A DNA stretch of 46,306 nt. It comes from Hyphomicrobiales bacterium (GTDB taxonomy: Bacteria > Pseudomonadota > Alphaproteobacteria > Rhizobiales > Rhizobiaceae). The position numbers and the translations under genes were made by a program. The notes beneath the pieces are model-generated. The model saw nothing but the letters and a program-made list of their open reading frames with translations. It had not been told where the DNA came from and ran no database searches. This document shows positions 34,787 through 44,281 of the stretch, piece after piece. The number at the start of each line of letters is the position of its first letter. Positions within the stretch are counted from its first letter, which is position 1. The stretch lies in the NCBI GenBank assembly GCA_900468535.1, contig UBTY01000010.1:1-46306 (forward strand). The letters are read 5' to 3'.

Positions 34787-35556
34787 GTGTTGCCTCCCCA
34801 TCGAAGCGTTGTTCAATGAACTTTCATCGGACGCGATCGCTTCATTAGGCTCTTAGTGCAGATTTGTTTTACAGGACTTCTACGTACCATTGAAGCGCTG
34901 GCGCCGTTTTTTTGCGTCGCGGCGTCGGTAGTACAAGCGTGATCTTAAATGTTTGTTCCGAGGACTGGTAAAAATGCCACTGACCAGAATGGCAACCTCG
35001 GAAAATCCGAAAGATGATTAAGGATCGGTTATTTCTTCTGGTTGTGGCGAATTTGGCAATACACGCAGATGTTTTGCCTTAATCGACCTGTCCAAGACGC
35101 TCCCAGAACGGTTTTGCGTTCAACTTTTATTACAAAGTTTTAATTTAAACCGATTTGTGAGTGCGGCGCAAAATCCGTGTTGCGATGCAATAAATCGGGT
35201 GTTTCAAAGATTAGATTGATCATCCCGACAGAAGCAATTCACGATTGCCATGACTTCACAACGATGCACCGCAACAACATAACCTTCAGTATTTTTGAGT
35301 GCTACAGGGATTGGCGGAAGTTTTATTCAGAGGCGTTGTATTTTTTTCAAAAGACAACCCCAGCTTTAAATATGTTTAAGCATATGCTGAAGAAATAAAA
35401 TGCTGGATGAACGGTCGTAAAACATGCGTGAAACGGTCGGTCTTAAAAATGTGGCTTAAAAAAACAAAATCCGCTCATACACTTCGATCTCGTCAGCGCC
35501 AGATAAGCGGCCTGAGCCTACCCGACCAAACGGCAAACATAAGTGGAGTTACCTCT
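34787..35556. promoter_or_regulatory. 770-nt AT-rich exoX-exoY regulatory spacer
   Basis: Base composition is clearly richer in A and T than the flanking genes, above all from about 35100 to 35480. It includes AACTTT-N6-AAAGTT at 35122-35139. Open frames here (for example 35177-35398) have no ribosome site or family. Rhizobial exoX and exoY promoters bind several regulators, including the AT-preferring repressor MucR, which would suit this tract; binding is inferred. The spacer could also hold a long exoY leader. Confidence 0.55.
35122..35139. repeat. Perfect inverted repeat in the exoY upstream region
   Basis: AACTTT and AAAGTT are separated by TATTAC, about 420 nt before the exoY start. 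The dimension suits a dimeric regulator. No partner gene is identified. Confidence 0.35.
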
Positions 35557-36237
35557 ATGAAGTCTGCGACGAGATCGGACAGTTCGCCATTCTATGGCGC
35601 AGTTCATGAACGCGTGTTTCCGCCCACGGGCGGTTTCGCAAAACGGGCATTTGACGTGTCCGCCGCCTGCCTCGGGCTCCTTCTTCTGAGCCCGATCTTT
35701 CTGATGGTGATGTTGCTGGTGAAGCTCTCGGACAAAGGTCCGGCCTTCTACGGGCATCGCCGTATCGGCCATAACGGCCAGGAATTCCGTTGCCTGAAGT
35801 TCCGCACCATGGTGACGGATGGCGACAGGGTTCTGCAGGACTACCTGCATAACAATCCGCAGGCCATGGATGAATGGCGCAGCACGCGAAAGCTGCAGAA
35901 CGACCCGAGGGTGACCACCGTCGGTACCGTACTGCGCAAGCTGAGCCTTGATGAGCTGCCACAGCTCTTCAACATCATTCGCGGCGAGATGAGCATCGTT
36001 GGCCCACGACCCGTCGTGCGCGACGAGCTCGAAATGTACGAGCATGCTGCAGTCTACTATCTGCAGTCGCGCCCGGGGCTTACCGGCCTCTGGCAGATCA
36101 GCGGACGCAACGACGTTTCCTATGCGGCGCGCGTTGCCTTCGATACCCACTATGTCGAGAACTGGTCTCTGGTTCGGGATGTCGTGATCATCGCTCGCAC
36201 TATCCCGGCCGTCTGTGCTCAACGCGGCAGCTACTAA
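35557..36237 (+). CDS. exoY: ExoY priming galactosyl-phosphate transferase
   Basis: A 226-residue bacterial sugar transferase that starts each repeat by moving galactose-1-phosphate from UDP-galactose to undecaprenyl phosphate. One membrane helix (about 31-52, FDVSAACLGLLLLSPIFLMVMLL) anchors it. The catalytic core has RRIGHNGQEFRCLKFRTM, the LDELPQLFNI block, SIVGPRPV and the late PGLTGLWQISGR. I chose ATG at 35557 (GGAG 8 nt upstream); it gives the standard ExoY length, whereas the open frame extends 150 nt further upstream. It heads exoYFQZ, with exoX divergent upstream. Confidence 0.95.
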   Translation: MKSATRSDSSPFYGAVHERVFPPTGGFAKRAFDVSAACLGLLLLSPIFLMVMLLVKLSDKGPAFYGHRRIGHNGQEFRCLKFRTMVTDGDRVLQDYLHNNPQAMDEWRSTRKLQNDPRVTTVGTVLRKLSLDELPQLFNIIRGEMSIVGPRPVVRDELEMYEHAAVYYLQSRPGLTGLWQISGRNDVSYAARVAFDTHYVENWSLVRDVVIIARTIPAVCAQRGSY

Positions 36238-36311
36238 GCGGATTCTTCTTCTACCACCGAGCCACTGCACGACATGGCCTAGCCGAGTCGTGCCGAAACA
36301 CGGGGAAATTC

Positions 36312-37583
36312 ATGAAAGATTGCTTCATCGAGAGCAGGGCAAGCCGAAAGCGCGCTTTGCAATCGGGCATCATGCTGGTCGCCGGATTGACGGGCGTCTT
36401 GCTTTCTTCGTCCATCGCCAGTGCGGATGATTACCGCCTTGGGGTCATGGACAAGCTCAAGATTCGCGTTGCCGAATGGCAAACGGCGGATGGGACGATA
36501 AGGGACTGGTCGGTCGTAAGCGGGGACTATACCGTCGGACCCTCAGGAAGCATCTCGATTCCGTTCGTGGGCGACATGCCTGCCTCCGGAAAGACGACGG
36601 ATGCCATCGCCCAGGAAATCGGCGTAGCACTGCAGAAGCAATTTGCCTTGAAAGATAGGCCGTCCGCCTCCGTCGAACTGTCGGAATACCGGCCGGTCTA
36701 TCTGTCCGGCGACGTGGAGAAGCCGGGAGAATATCCGTTCGCCCCCAACCTTTCGGTCGTCAAGGCCGTAAGCCTTGCCGGCGGTCTGCGCCGCGCCGAT
36801 GCCGGCCAGCGCTTTGCCCGCGATTTCATCAATGCCAAGGGCGATGCTGTCGTCTACATGGCGGATCGCGCCCGTCTGCTGGTGAAGCAGGCTCGACTGA
36901 AGGCCGAAGCCGCCGATCAGGAGAGCTTCGAAACACCGAAGGAACTTCAGGACAAACCTGAGGCAAAGGCTCTGGTCGCCAGCGAAACGGCGCTGATGAA
37001 ATCGCGCAAGAAGCGACTGACACTGCAACTCCAGGCGCTCGACGATCTCAGGGCGCTGCTGCAGAGCGAAGTCGAAACGCTCGGCAAGAAAACGGAAACG
37101 CAAAGCCGCCAGTTGCAGCTTGCGACTGAGGACCGCGACAAGGTCGAGGATCTTGCCGAAAAGGGTCTCGCGCTCAGCGCCCGAAAGATGGCCGCCGAGC
37201 AGCGCGCCGCCGACATCGAGGCGACACTTCTCGATATCGATACGAATTCGCTGAAGGCCAAGCAGGATATCAGCAAGGCCAACCAGGACGAGATCACGCT
37301 GCGGAACGATTGGGACGCACAGCTGGCCCAGGAGCTGCAGAGCACCGAAGCACAGCTCGACGAACTCGATCTGAAACTTCAGACCAGCAACTCGCTGATG
37401 TCCGAAGCCCTGACGCAATCGACCGACGCAGCGCGTTTCGACAACACCAGTGGTGCGGCAAGCATTGCCTATTCCATCATTCGCGAAGTCGATGGAAAGC
37501 CGCAGGAAATTCCGGTTCAGGAAAACACCGCCTTGCAGCCCGGCGATCTGATCAAGGTCACCGCCGGACTGTACATGAGATAA
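36312..37583 (+). CDS. exoF: ExoF polysaccharide export protein (OPX-type, periplasmic/outer membrane)
   Basis: A 423-residue exported protein. After a signal sequence (about 15-39, ending ASADD), the Poly_export/SLBB region starts at YRLGVMDKLKIRV and includes GPSGSISIPFVG and VYLSGDVEKPGEYPF. A long, Gln/Glu/Lys-rich coiled coil (about 180-375) follows, with a C-terminal beta segment (LQPGDLIKVTAGL). Unlike lipoprotein OPX proteins there is no lipobox Cys. It forms the export channel together with ExoP. ATG at 36312 follows GGGGAAA; it lies 74 nt after exoY and 9 nt before exoQ. Confidence 0.93.
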   Translation: MKDCFIESRASRKRALQSGIMLVAGLTGVLLSSSIASADDYRLGVMDKLKIRVAEWQTADGTIRDWSVVSGDYTVGPSGSISIPFVGDMPASGKTTDAIAQEIGVALQKQFALKDRPSASVELSEYRPVYLSGDVEKPGEYPFAPNLSVVKAVSLAGGLRRADAGQRFARDFINAKGDAVVYMADRARLLVKQARLKAEAADQESFETPKELQDKPEAKALVASETALMKSRKKRLTLQLQALDDLRALLQSEVETLGKKTETQSRQLQLATEDRDKVEDLAEKGLALSARKMAAEQRAADIEATLLDIDTNSLKAKQDISKANQDEITLRNDWDAQLAQELQSTEAQLDELDLKLQTSNSLMSEALTQSTDAARFDNTSGAASIAYSIIREVDGKPQEIPVQENTALQPGDLIKVTAGLYMR

Positions 37584-37592
37584 CGAGGCAGC

Positions 37593-38858
37593 ATGCGTAT
37601 CGCAAAGTCGGCTCTCATCCAGCCGGGCAGGAACGCGATGTATGCGATTCCGGCCGTGGCATTATCGCTGTTCTGTTTCGCCTACTCGATCAGGTTCGGG
37701 CAGGCAGCGATCCTGCTTTACTATGCGCTCTGGCTGCCTCTTATAGCGGTCGATTACCGCAAGGTGCTCGGCAGCTACAGTCGTTATCTCTGGCTTTTCG
37801 CCTTTGCGACGCTTGCTTTCCTTTCGGTCTTCTGGTCGGCGGTTCCGAGTGTCTCGCTCCGCGCCAGCATCCAGTATCTGACGCAGGTCATCTGTGCGCT
37901 GATTGCCGTCAGGGTGCTCGACGTTCGTACGCTGACGCTCGGGATGGTCGCGGGTGTCGGCATCGTTCTCGTTTATTCCGTGTTGTTCGGCTACTACGAG
38001 TTCGATCCGCTGGACGGGACCTTTAGCTTCGTTGGAGCCTTCGCCTCCAAGAACCAGCTGGGGTTCTACGCCTCTCTCGGGCTGCTCGTCTGCTTCTCGG
38101 CGGTATTTATTTTCGGCGAGCGTCGAATTTGGATGATGGCGGCGGGCGTTGTCGGCTTGCTCTCGGCCTATTGCCTTGCCGTCTGCCAGTCGGCGACATC
38201 CGTGCTCACAACTGTCGTCGTCCTGGGGCTGGTGATGGGGTTGCGCGTCGTTCTTGCGCTGGCGCCCGATCATCGCAAGCTTCTGATCATCGGGGGCGGC
38301 GTGGCGGTTGTCGTTCTTGCAGTTGCGGGCGTTTATCTCGGCGCCGTGGATGCAGTCCTCGGGATTTTCGGCAAGGATTCCACGCTGACGGGCAGAACCT
38401 ATCTCTGGCAGCAGGGTATCGAGGCCGCAGGTCAGAACCCCATCTTCGGCGTGGGCTATCAGGCCTATTGGGTTCAGGGCTTTTCCGAACCGGAACGACT
38501 GTGGGAAGAGTTCTTCATCGGCTCCCGCAGCGGCTTCCATTTCCACAACACCTATATCGAGACCGCAGTTGAACTCGGCCTCGCGGGCGTCCTGACGCTC
38601 GCCGTGACGCTGCTGAGGATATTGTGGGGCCATCTGCGGCGGTTCATCGAAGATTTCAGGAACGACGAATCCTACCTGCTGTTTTCGATCGCCGTGCTTC
38701 TGACGATCCGCTCCTTCGTGGAGATCGATATCCTGACGCCTTACAACGTCGGAACATTCCTCTTCTATTTTACGGCCGGAAAGCTCGCGAGTTCGTCTCG
38801 GGTTTCCGCCCCCGGGACCTGGCGGCGACAAAGAGCTCCAGAGCCCGTCCTGTCATAG
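37593..38858 (+). CDS. exoQ: ExoQ, Wzy-type polysaccharide polymerase
   Basis: A 421-residue protein with about ten to twelve membrane helices and a large periplasmic loop holding GRTYLWQQGIEAAGQNPIFGVG, spanning about residues 265-286, and FHNTYIETAVELG, the typical Wzy_C/O-antigen ligase-polymerase pattern. It links repeat units into the high-molecular-weight polymer. ATG at 37593 follows ACGAGGCAGC. It is 9 nt after exoF and 54 nt before exoZ, so the four genes probably form one transcript from the exoY promoter. Confidence 0.93.
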   Translation: MRIAKSALIQPGRNAMYAIPAVALSLFCFAYSIRFGQAAILLYYALWLPLIAVDYRKVLGSYSRYLWLFAFATLAFLSVFWSAVPSVSLRASIQYLTQVICALIAVRVLDVRTLTLGMVAGVGIVLVYSVLFGYYEFDPLDGTFSFVGAFASKNQLGFYASLGLLVCFSAVFIFGERRIWMMAAGVVGLLSAYCLAVCQSATSVLTTVVVLGLVMGLRVVLALAPDHRKLLIIGGGVAVVVLAVAGVYLGAVDAVLGIFGKDSTLTGRTYLWQQGIEAAGQNPIFGVGYQAYWVQGFSEPERLWEEFFIGSRSGFHFHNTYIETAVELGLAGVLTLAVTLLRILWGHLRRFIEDFRNDESYLLFSIAVLLTIRSFVEIDILTPYNVGTFLFYFTAGKLASSSRVSAPGTWRRQRAPEPVLS

Positions 38859-38912
38859 CAGCATCATTTCACAGTTTTCGGCCGGCATTGACCGGCTGCT
38901 TGGGGTCACCGG

Positions 38913-39920
38913 ATGAAAACTCTTTACGGCATCCAATATCTGCGCGCGTTCGCCGCTTTCGCTGTCGTCATGTTTCATGCGGCGGAAAGGGCGGGCGAGC
39001 ACTTTGCGATCGGCGCGGCTGGTGTCGACGTGTTCTTCGTGATCAGCGGCTTCATCATGTGGGTGATCAGCGACCGGAGGCCGATTACGCCCCAGGGCTT
39101 CCTGATTGATCGGATCAAACGCATCGCTCCGTCCTACTGGCTGGTGACCGCGGTCATGATCGCGGGGGCGATGGCTGGGCTCTTCCCCAATCTGCAGCTG
39201 ACGGCCGAGCACATCTTCGCGTCGTTGTTCTTCATCCCCACGCGCTCGCCGAGCAGCGGGGAAATCTGGCCGGTGCTTGTCCAGGGATGGACGCTGAACT
39301 TCGAGATGTTCTTCTACGCGATTTTCGCGGGAGCCCTGTTCCTGCCCAGGCATCTCAGGCTGGCGTTCCTCTGCGTGGTCTTCGGCGGCTTCTTCCTCGT
39401 CGGCTTGCTGATACAGCCGACGTCGCCGGCACTCCATACTTATACACGTCCGATCATTCTGGAGTTTCTCGGCGGCGTCCTGCTCGCCGAGCTTTGGCTT
39501 CGCCGATGGATCGCGGGCACCAGCCTTGGTCTTGCTTGCGTGGGGGCTTCGCTCTCCGGCTTCGCAGCGATCTTCCTGATGGGGGCCGAATTCGATGAGA
39601 CGATCTGCGGGCCGCTTGCGATGGCGCTCGTCTACGGCATGGTGTCTCTCGAGGCCGATGGCAGCATCGGTCGCGTGCCGCTGCTGACCTATCTCGGCGA
39701 TGCGTCCTATTCGATCTATCTCTGGCACACGCTTGCGATCTCGGTGATCGTCAAGGTGGCGGGCCTGCTCGGGCTGTCAGCCACCATCACGATCGGAGCG
39801 GCAGTCATTGGCGGCACCTTCCTCGGGGCCGTTGCCTACGAGTTTGTCGAAAAACCGTTCAGGCGGATCATTTCCCGCGCGAGTTCCAAGAATACCGAAC
39901 TCGCGCGGCGGGCCTCATGA
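38913..39920 (+). CDS. exoZ: ExoZ-type membrane O-acetyltransferase
   Basis: A 335-residue acyltransferase 3 protein with about ten membrane helices. It opens IQYLRAFAAFAVVMFHAAER, with the conserved His and Arg, followed by GAAGVDVFFVISGFIMW and PSYWLVT. ExoZ acetylates one glucose of the succinoglycan repeat. ATG at 38913 has only a distant GGGG upstream. It ends in a palindromic junction, TCATGA, shared with the last two codons of the convergent RND pump gene. Confidence 0.88.
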   Translation: MKTLYGIQYLRAFAAFAVVMFHAAERAGEHFAIGAAGVDVFFVISGFIMWVISDRRPITPQGFLIDRIKRIAPSYWLVTAVMIAGAMAGLFPNLQLTAEHIFASLFFIPTRSPSSGEIWPVLVQGWTLNFEMFFYAIFAGALFLPRHLRLAFLCVVFGGFFLVGLLIQPTSPALHTYTRPIILEFLGGVLLAELWLRRWIAGTSLGLACVGASLSGFAAIFLMGAEFDETICGPLAMALVYGMVSLEADGSIGRVPLLTYLGDASYSIYLWHTLAISVIVKVAGLLGLSATITIGAAVIGGTFLGAVAYEFVEKPFRRIISRASSKNTELARRAS

Positions 39921-42900
39921 GGCGGTTTCGGGCGGAACGCTCTCGGTTGCGGCGCCGTCGTCACGCTGCGAAGCAGGCTTCTTCCGGCGGCCACGCAGGA
40001 CGACATAGAAGACTGGTGTCAGGAACAGGCCGAAGATCGTTACGCCAAGCATCCCGGAGAAGACGGCCGTCCCCAACGACTGACGCATTTCGGCGCCGGG
40101 GCCGGTGGCGATCGCGAGCGGCAGCACGCCGAAGATAAAGGCAAACGCCGTCATCAGGATCGGGCGGAGGCGAAGGTGGCTGGCCTCGACGGCAGCCTCC
40201 ACCGGTGACTTCCCTTCCTCCTCGGCCTGTCGCGCAAATTCCACGATCAGGATGGCGTTCTTGGCTGCAAGGCCGATCAGCACGATCAGACCGATCTGCG
40301 TGAGGACGTTGTTGTCCATTCCTCTTAACCAGACACCGATCAAGGCAGCCAACACGGCAAGCGGCACGATGAGGATGATCGCCAGAGGCAATATCCAGCT
40401 TTCGTACTGAGCGGCCAGCGCCAAGAAAACGAAGACGACTGACAGGATGAAAATGTAGATCGCCGTGTTGCCGGTGTGCGTTTCCTGGTAGGCCAACTCC
40501 GTCCATTCGAACGTGGTTCCCTGCGGCAGGATCTGCGCCGCCAGCGCTTCCATCTTCTTGATGGCATCGCCGGTCGAGGTGCCGGGCGTCGGATTTCCTT
40601 GCAGCGGCACAGAGACATACATGTTGTAACGCTGGACAAGCGTTGGGCCGCTCGCATCCTGAATTTCCATCAGGGTTCCAAGGGGCACAAGCGCGCCGGT
40701 CGCCGACCGGACCTTCAGGGCAAGGATATCTTCCTTGTCCATTCTATACTGCCGGTCGGCCTGCGCCCGGACCTGGTATACGCGGCCGAACGCATTGAAA
40801 TCGTTGACGTAGGAAACGCCGAGGTTGATCGACAGGGCATTGAAGATGTTGGGGATCGGCACGTTCAGGAAGCGAGCCTTGTCGCGGTCGATCGCGAGGT
40901 AGTATTGCGGGCTGGCATCGGAGAATGTCGTGAAGACGCCAGTCAGTCCTGGTGTCGTGGCCGCTGCACCCATCATCTGGCGCGCGAGGCCGAGCACGCG
41001 CGTCATATCCGCGTTATCAAGATCCGAGATCTGCATCTTGAAGCCGCCGGAGTTGCCGACGCCACGCACGGATGGCGGCGGGATGGCGATGATGAAGGCT
41101 TCCTGGATATTCTGCAGCTTGCCGTACAGCTCGCCAATGATCTTGTTGGCGGTCTCGCCACCTTCCTCTCGCTCCGCGAACGACTTGAACGGCACGAAGA
41201 CGACGCCGGCATTCGAGGCATTCGTGAAGGTCGCGCCGCTGAAGCCGGCGAACTGCACGGCGTTGCCGACGCCGGGAACCTGTCTGGCAATGTCGCCGAC
41301 CTGTTTGACGACGGCATCCGTGCGCGCGAGCGATGCGCCGTCCGGAAGCTGAACGACAATGATCGCGTAGCCCTGGTCCATCGTCGGAATGAACCCTGAC
41401 GGGACCTTTGTGCCCATGAACCAAGTTGCACCGAGCAATCCCGCGAAGACCAGCAGTGAGGCGGTGAGACCCACCCAGCTGCTGACGAGATGCCTAATGA
41501 TCCATGAGTAGCCGGCACTCATTCGATCGAAGCCGTGGTTGAAGCCGTTGGCCAGGCCGCGCACAAAACGTGTTGCGATGCTGGCGCGCTTGCTCTCGTG
41601 GTCATGACTTTTCAGGAGGATCCCTGCCAGCGCCGGGGACAGCGTCAGGGAGTTCAGCGCCGAGATTGCGGTGGTTACCGAGATCGTGACCGCGAACTGC
41701 CTGTAGAACTGACCGGATATGCCGGGAATGAAGGCAGTCGGTACGAACACGGCGATAAGGACCAACGAAATCGCAACGACCGCCGTGCCGACTTCATCCA
41801 TGGTGACGTGCGCGGCTTCCTTCGGCGTCATGCCGCGTGCCAGATTGCGCTCGACGTTTTCCACCACGACGATCGCATCGTCGACGACGATACCGATCGC
41901 GAGCACGAGGCCGAACAAGGTCAGCATGTTGAGCGAGAAGCCGAAGGCTAGCAGCACCGCAAAGGTGCCGATCAACGATACCGGTATCGCAACGATGGGA
42001 ATGATCGCCGTTCGCCAGGATTGCAGGAAAACAAGGACGACGATCGCCACAAGAATAGCTGCTTCTGCAATTGTGCGATAAACTTCCGAAATCGAATCCG
42101 AGATGAACTCGGTCGTGTCGTAGACGATCCGATATTCCAGTCCCGGCGGGAAATTCTTCGAGATGTCCTTCATGAGTGTCTGAACCTGATGCGCGGTATC
42201 CAGCGCATTGGTTCCGGGACGAGCGAAGACACCAAGGGCAACGGCCGGATCGTTGTTCAGATAGCTGTTGGTGACGTAGTCCTGCGCACCGAGCTCGATA
42301 CGAGCCACATCCTGGAGCGCAACCAGCCGTCCGCTGGCGGTCGATTTGACGATGACGTATCGAAACTGACGGACATCGGAAAAGCGCCCCTCTGTTCGCA
42401 CCGTATATTCGAAGGCATTCTTGCCGGTAACGGGAGGCGCGCCAATCTTGCCGCCAGATACCTGGACGTTCTGGTCGCGAAGCGCTGAGACGACATCGTC
42501 CGATGTCATCTGGTAGGCGGAGAGTTTTTCCGGATCCAGCCAGATTCGCATCGAATACTGGCGCTCGCCAAAGATCTGCACGTCACCGACGCCATCGAGG
42601 CGCACCAGGGTGTCGCGGATGCGGTTGCGCGCGTAGTTCGAGACGTAGAGCTGGTCGTAGCGATGCGATGGCGACAGCAGATGCACGACCATCATCAGGT
42701 CGGGAGAGCTTTTGTCGGTGGTCACGCCGAGGCGCTGCACCTCTTCGGGGAGGCGGGGCAGGGCGATTGAAACGCGGTTCTGGACAAGAACCTGGACCTT
42801 GTCGAGGTCAGTGCCCAGCTTGAACGTGATCGTCAGCGACATGGCGCCGTCGGCGCTGGAATAGGAAGACATGTAAAGCATGTCCTCGACGCCGTTGATC

Positions 42901-43109
42901 TGCTGTTCAAGCGGCGTCGAGACAGTGTCGGCGATGGTCTGTGGGTCGGCTCCGGGATAGGAGGTGCGCACAACGATGGTAGGCGGCGCTATCTCCGGAT
43001 ACTGCGCGACGGGCAATTGCGTGTAGGCAATGCTGCCGACAACGAGGAAGACGATCGAGATGACGGCCGCAAAGATCGGCCGGTCCACGAAGAAATGGGC
43101 AAATCTCAT
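39915..43109 (-). CDS. RND multidrug efflux pump, inner-membrane subunit (AcrB/BepE/BepG-like, HAE1)
   Basis: A 1064-residue RND transporter of full HAE1 length. It has the usual opening FVDRPIFAAVISIVFLVVG, two large periplasmic loops and twelve membrane helices. The proton-relay segment GIVVDDAIVVVENVER in helix 4 carries the Asp pair. The second half shows PIHLRLRPI-type helix 11-12 marks (SHLRLRPILMTAFAF). It expels hydrophobic drugs, bile-salt-like compounds and plant phenolics with the adaptor encoded just upstream, to which it is coupled by a 4-nt overlap (ATGA). No outer-membrane factor gene is here. The 3' end shares TCATGA with exoZ. Confidence 0.95.
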   Translation of the reverse strand: MRFAHFFVDRPIFAAVISIVFLVVGSIAYTQLPVAQYPEIAPPTIVVRTSYPGADPQTIADTVSTPLEQQINGVEDMLYMSSYSSADGAMSLTITFKLGTDLDKVQVLVQNRVSIALPRLPEEVQRLGVTTDKSSPDLMMVVHLLSPSHRYDQLYVSNYARNRIRDTLVRLDGVGDVQIFGERQYSMRIWLDPEKLSAYQMTSDDVVSALRDQNVQVSGGKIGAPPVTGKNAFEYTVRTEGRFSDVRQFRYVIVKSTASGRLVALQDVARIELGAQDYVTNSYLNNDPAVALGVFARPGTNALDTAHQVQTLMKDISKNFPPGLEYRIVYDTTEFISDSISEVYRTIAEAAILVAIVVLVFLQSWRTAIIPIVAIPVSLIGTFAVLLAFGFSLNMLTLFGLVLAIGIVVDDAIVVVENVERNLARGMTPKEAAHVTMDEVGTAVVAISLVLIAVFVPTAFIPGISGQFYRQFAVTISVTTAISALNSLTLSPALAGILLKSHDHESKRASIATRFVRGLANGFNHGFDRMSAGYSWIIRHLVSSWVGLTASLLVFAGLLGATWFMGTKVPSGFIPTMDQGYAIIVVQLPDGASLARTDAVVKQVGDIARQVPGVGNAVQFAGFSGATFTNASNAGVVFVPFKSFAEREEGGETANKIIGELYGKLQNIQEAFIIAIPPPSVRGVGNSGGFKMQISDLDNADMTRVLGLARQMMGAAATTPGLTGVFTTFSDASPQYYLAIDRDKARFLNVPIPNIFNALSINLGVSYVNDFNAFGRVYQVRAQADRQYRMDKEDILALKVRSATGALVPLGTLMEIQDASGPTLVQRYNMYVSVPLQGNPTPGTSTGDAIKKMEALAAQILPQGTTFEWTELAYQETHTGNTAIYIFILSVVFVFLALAAQYESWILPLAIILIVPLAVLAALIGVWLRGMDNNVLTQIGLIVLIGLAAKNAILIVEFARQAEEEGKSPVEAAVEASHLRLRPILMTAFAFIFGVLPLAIATGPGAEMRQSLGTAVFSGMLGVTIFGLFLTPVFYVVLRGRRKKPASQRDDGAATESVPPETAS

Positions 43110-44281
43110 TGGCCGCTCTCCGTGATGGCGGAATCGGGCGGCGTATCACGTCGTTCTTGCGGCAGTTCTATCATTTTCGGCGTGATCGTTGCGCCCGGTC
43201 GGACGCGCATCAAGCCATTGACCACGATAGTCTCAGTGCCCTCGAGGCCTTCGCGAATGACCCGGTAACCGTAGAGCCGGGGACCCGGCCGCACGGGCGC
43301 GGTCGAAACTTTGCCGTCGGGGCCGACCACATAGACGACGCGCTCATTCTGGTCTGAACCGATTGCTTCGTCAGGGACGAGGACAGCCTTGTAGGTGTTG
43401 GAAGCTTCGACCTGGATGCGCCCGAACAGCCCGGGCTGAAGCACGAGATCGGGGTTGGCGAAGCGGGCGCGCAGCCGGATCGTGCCGCTTTGATTGTCGA
43501 TCCGGTTTTCCGCGAAATCGAGTTTTCCCATGAAGGGCTTGGCATTGGGGTCGCTGATCGTCACGCTGACGTCGACACCGCCGCCGCCCTCTTGAAGGAC
43601 CTGGCCCTTCTGGCGCGCAGTCTCGGCGAAATTCAGCAGCCGGCGTTCATCGACATCGAAATAGAAGTCTATCGGGTCGAGCGAAACGATCGTCGTCAGA
43701 ATCGATTGGTCGGCCTGGACCAGATTGCCGACCGAGATCAGGCGGCGATCGATGCGACCGCTCAACGGCGCCGTGATCTTGGTATATTCCATATCGAGAG
43801 CCGCGCGATCGGCCGTTGCCTGAGCGCCGCGGACGTTTGCCTGCGCCGAAAGCCATTCGCGGCGACGGTCGTCGAGAGTGGAAACCGACTGGCTGCCGCT
43901 GGTCGCCAACGACTCGGCGCGTTTGAATTGCGCTTCCGCATAGGTCTGTGTGGACTTCGCCACTTCCAGCGCAGCGTTCGCCTCGTTCAGCGTGGTGATA
44001 AATGGCCGCTGATCGATAACGAAAAGGAGGTCGCCCTGCTTGACTATGGCGCCGTCCGTGAAAGCCACTTCCTGCAGGTAGCCGCCGACGCGGGAGCGAA
44101 CAGAGACCTCGTCCACCGGTTCGAAGCGACCGATGAATTCGTCGTTGTCGACGACATCGCGGACGACGGGCTTGGCGACGGTGACTGGAGGGGGTGCTGG
44201 GGCTCCCTGGGCAAGAGCGCCCGCAACGGGCAGCATGACAGCAGCGCCAAGCACCAAAGCGTGTCGAAGCAGGGAAAGCAT
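43106..44281 (-). CDS. RND efflux periplasmic adaptor subunit (AcrA-like)
   Basis: A 391-residue membrane-fusion protein. A hydrophobic leader (about 1-25, LRHALVLGAAVMLPVAGALAQ) directs export without an obvious lipobox Cys. Then come the lipoyl half-motif RVGGYLQEVAFTDGAIVKQGDLLFVID, spanning about residues 62-88, an alpha-hairpin (about 90-160) and the beta-barrel segment TISDPNAKPFMGKLDF. I chose ATG at 44281, with GGAGG 6 nt upstream; the frame continues 27 nt further. It is first in a two-gene operon with the RND pump. It is divergent from a MarR regulator gene, the likely controller. Confidence 0.93.
   Translation of the reverse strand: MLSLLRHALVLGAAVMLPVAGALAQGAPAPPPVTVAKPVVRDVVDNDEFIGRFEPVDEVSVRSRVGGYLQEVAFTDGAIVKQGDLLFVIDQRPFITTLNEANAALEVAKSTQTYAEAQFKRAESLATSGSQSVSTLDDRRREWLSAQANVRGAQATADRAALDMEYTKITAPLSGRIDRRLISVGNLVQADQSILTTIVSLDPIDFYFDVDERRLLNFAETARQKGQVLQEGGGGVDVSVTISDPNAKPFMGKLDFAENRIDNQSGTIRLRARFANPDLVLQPGLFGRIQVEASNTYKAVLVPDEAIGSDQNERVVYVVGPDGKVSTAPVRPGPRLYGYRVIREGLEGTETIVVNGLMRVRPGATITPKMIELPQERRDTPPDSAITESGQ

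Noticed and set aside
35177..35398. 73-residue plus-strand frame in the exoX-exoY spacer
   Set aside because: It lacks a ribosome site, lies in AT-rich sequence and resembles no protein family; more likely regulatory DNA.
36543..38831. Long minus-strand frames opposite exoF and exoQ
   Set aside because: exoF and exoQ have complete, recognisable products; the antisense frames are Arg/Gln-rich artefacts.
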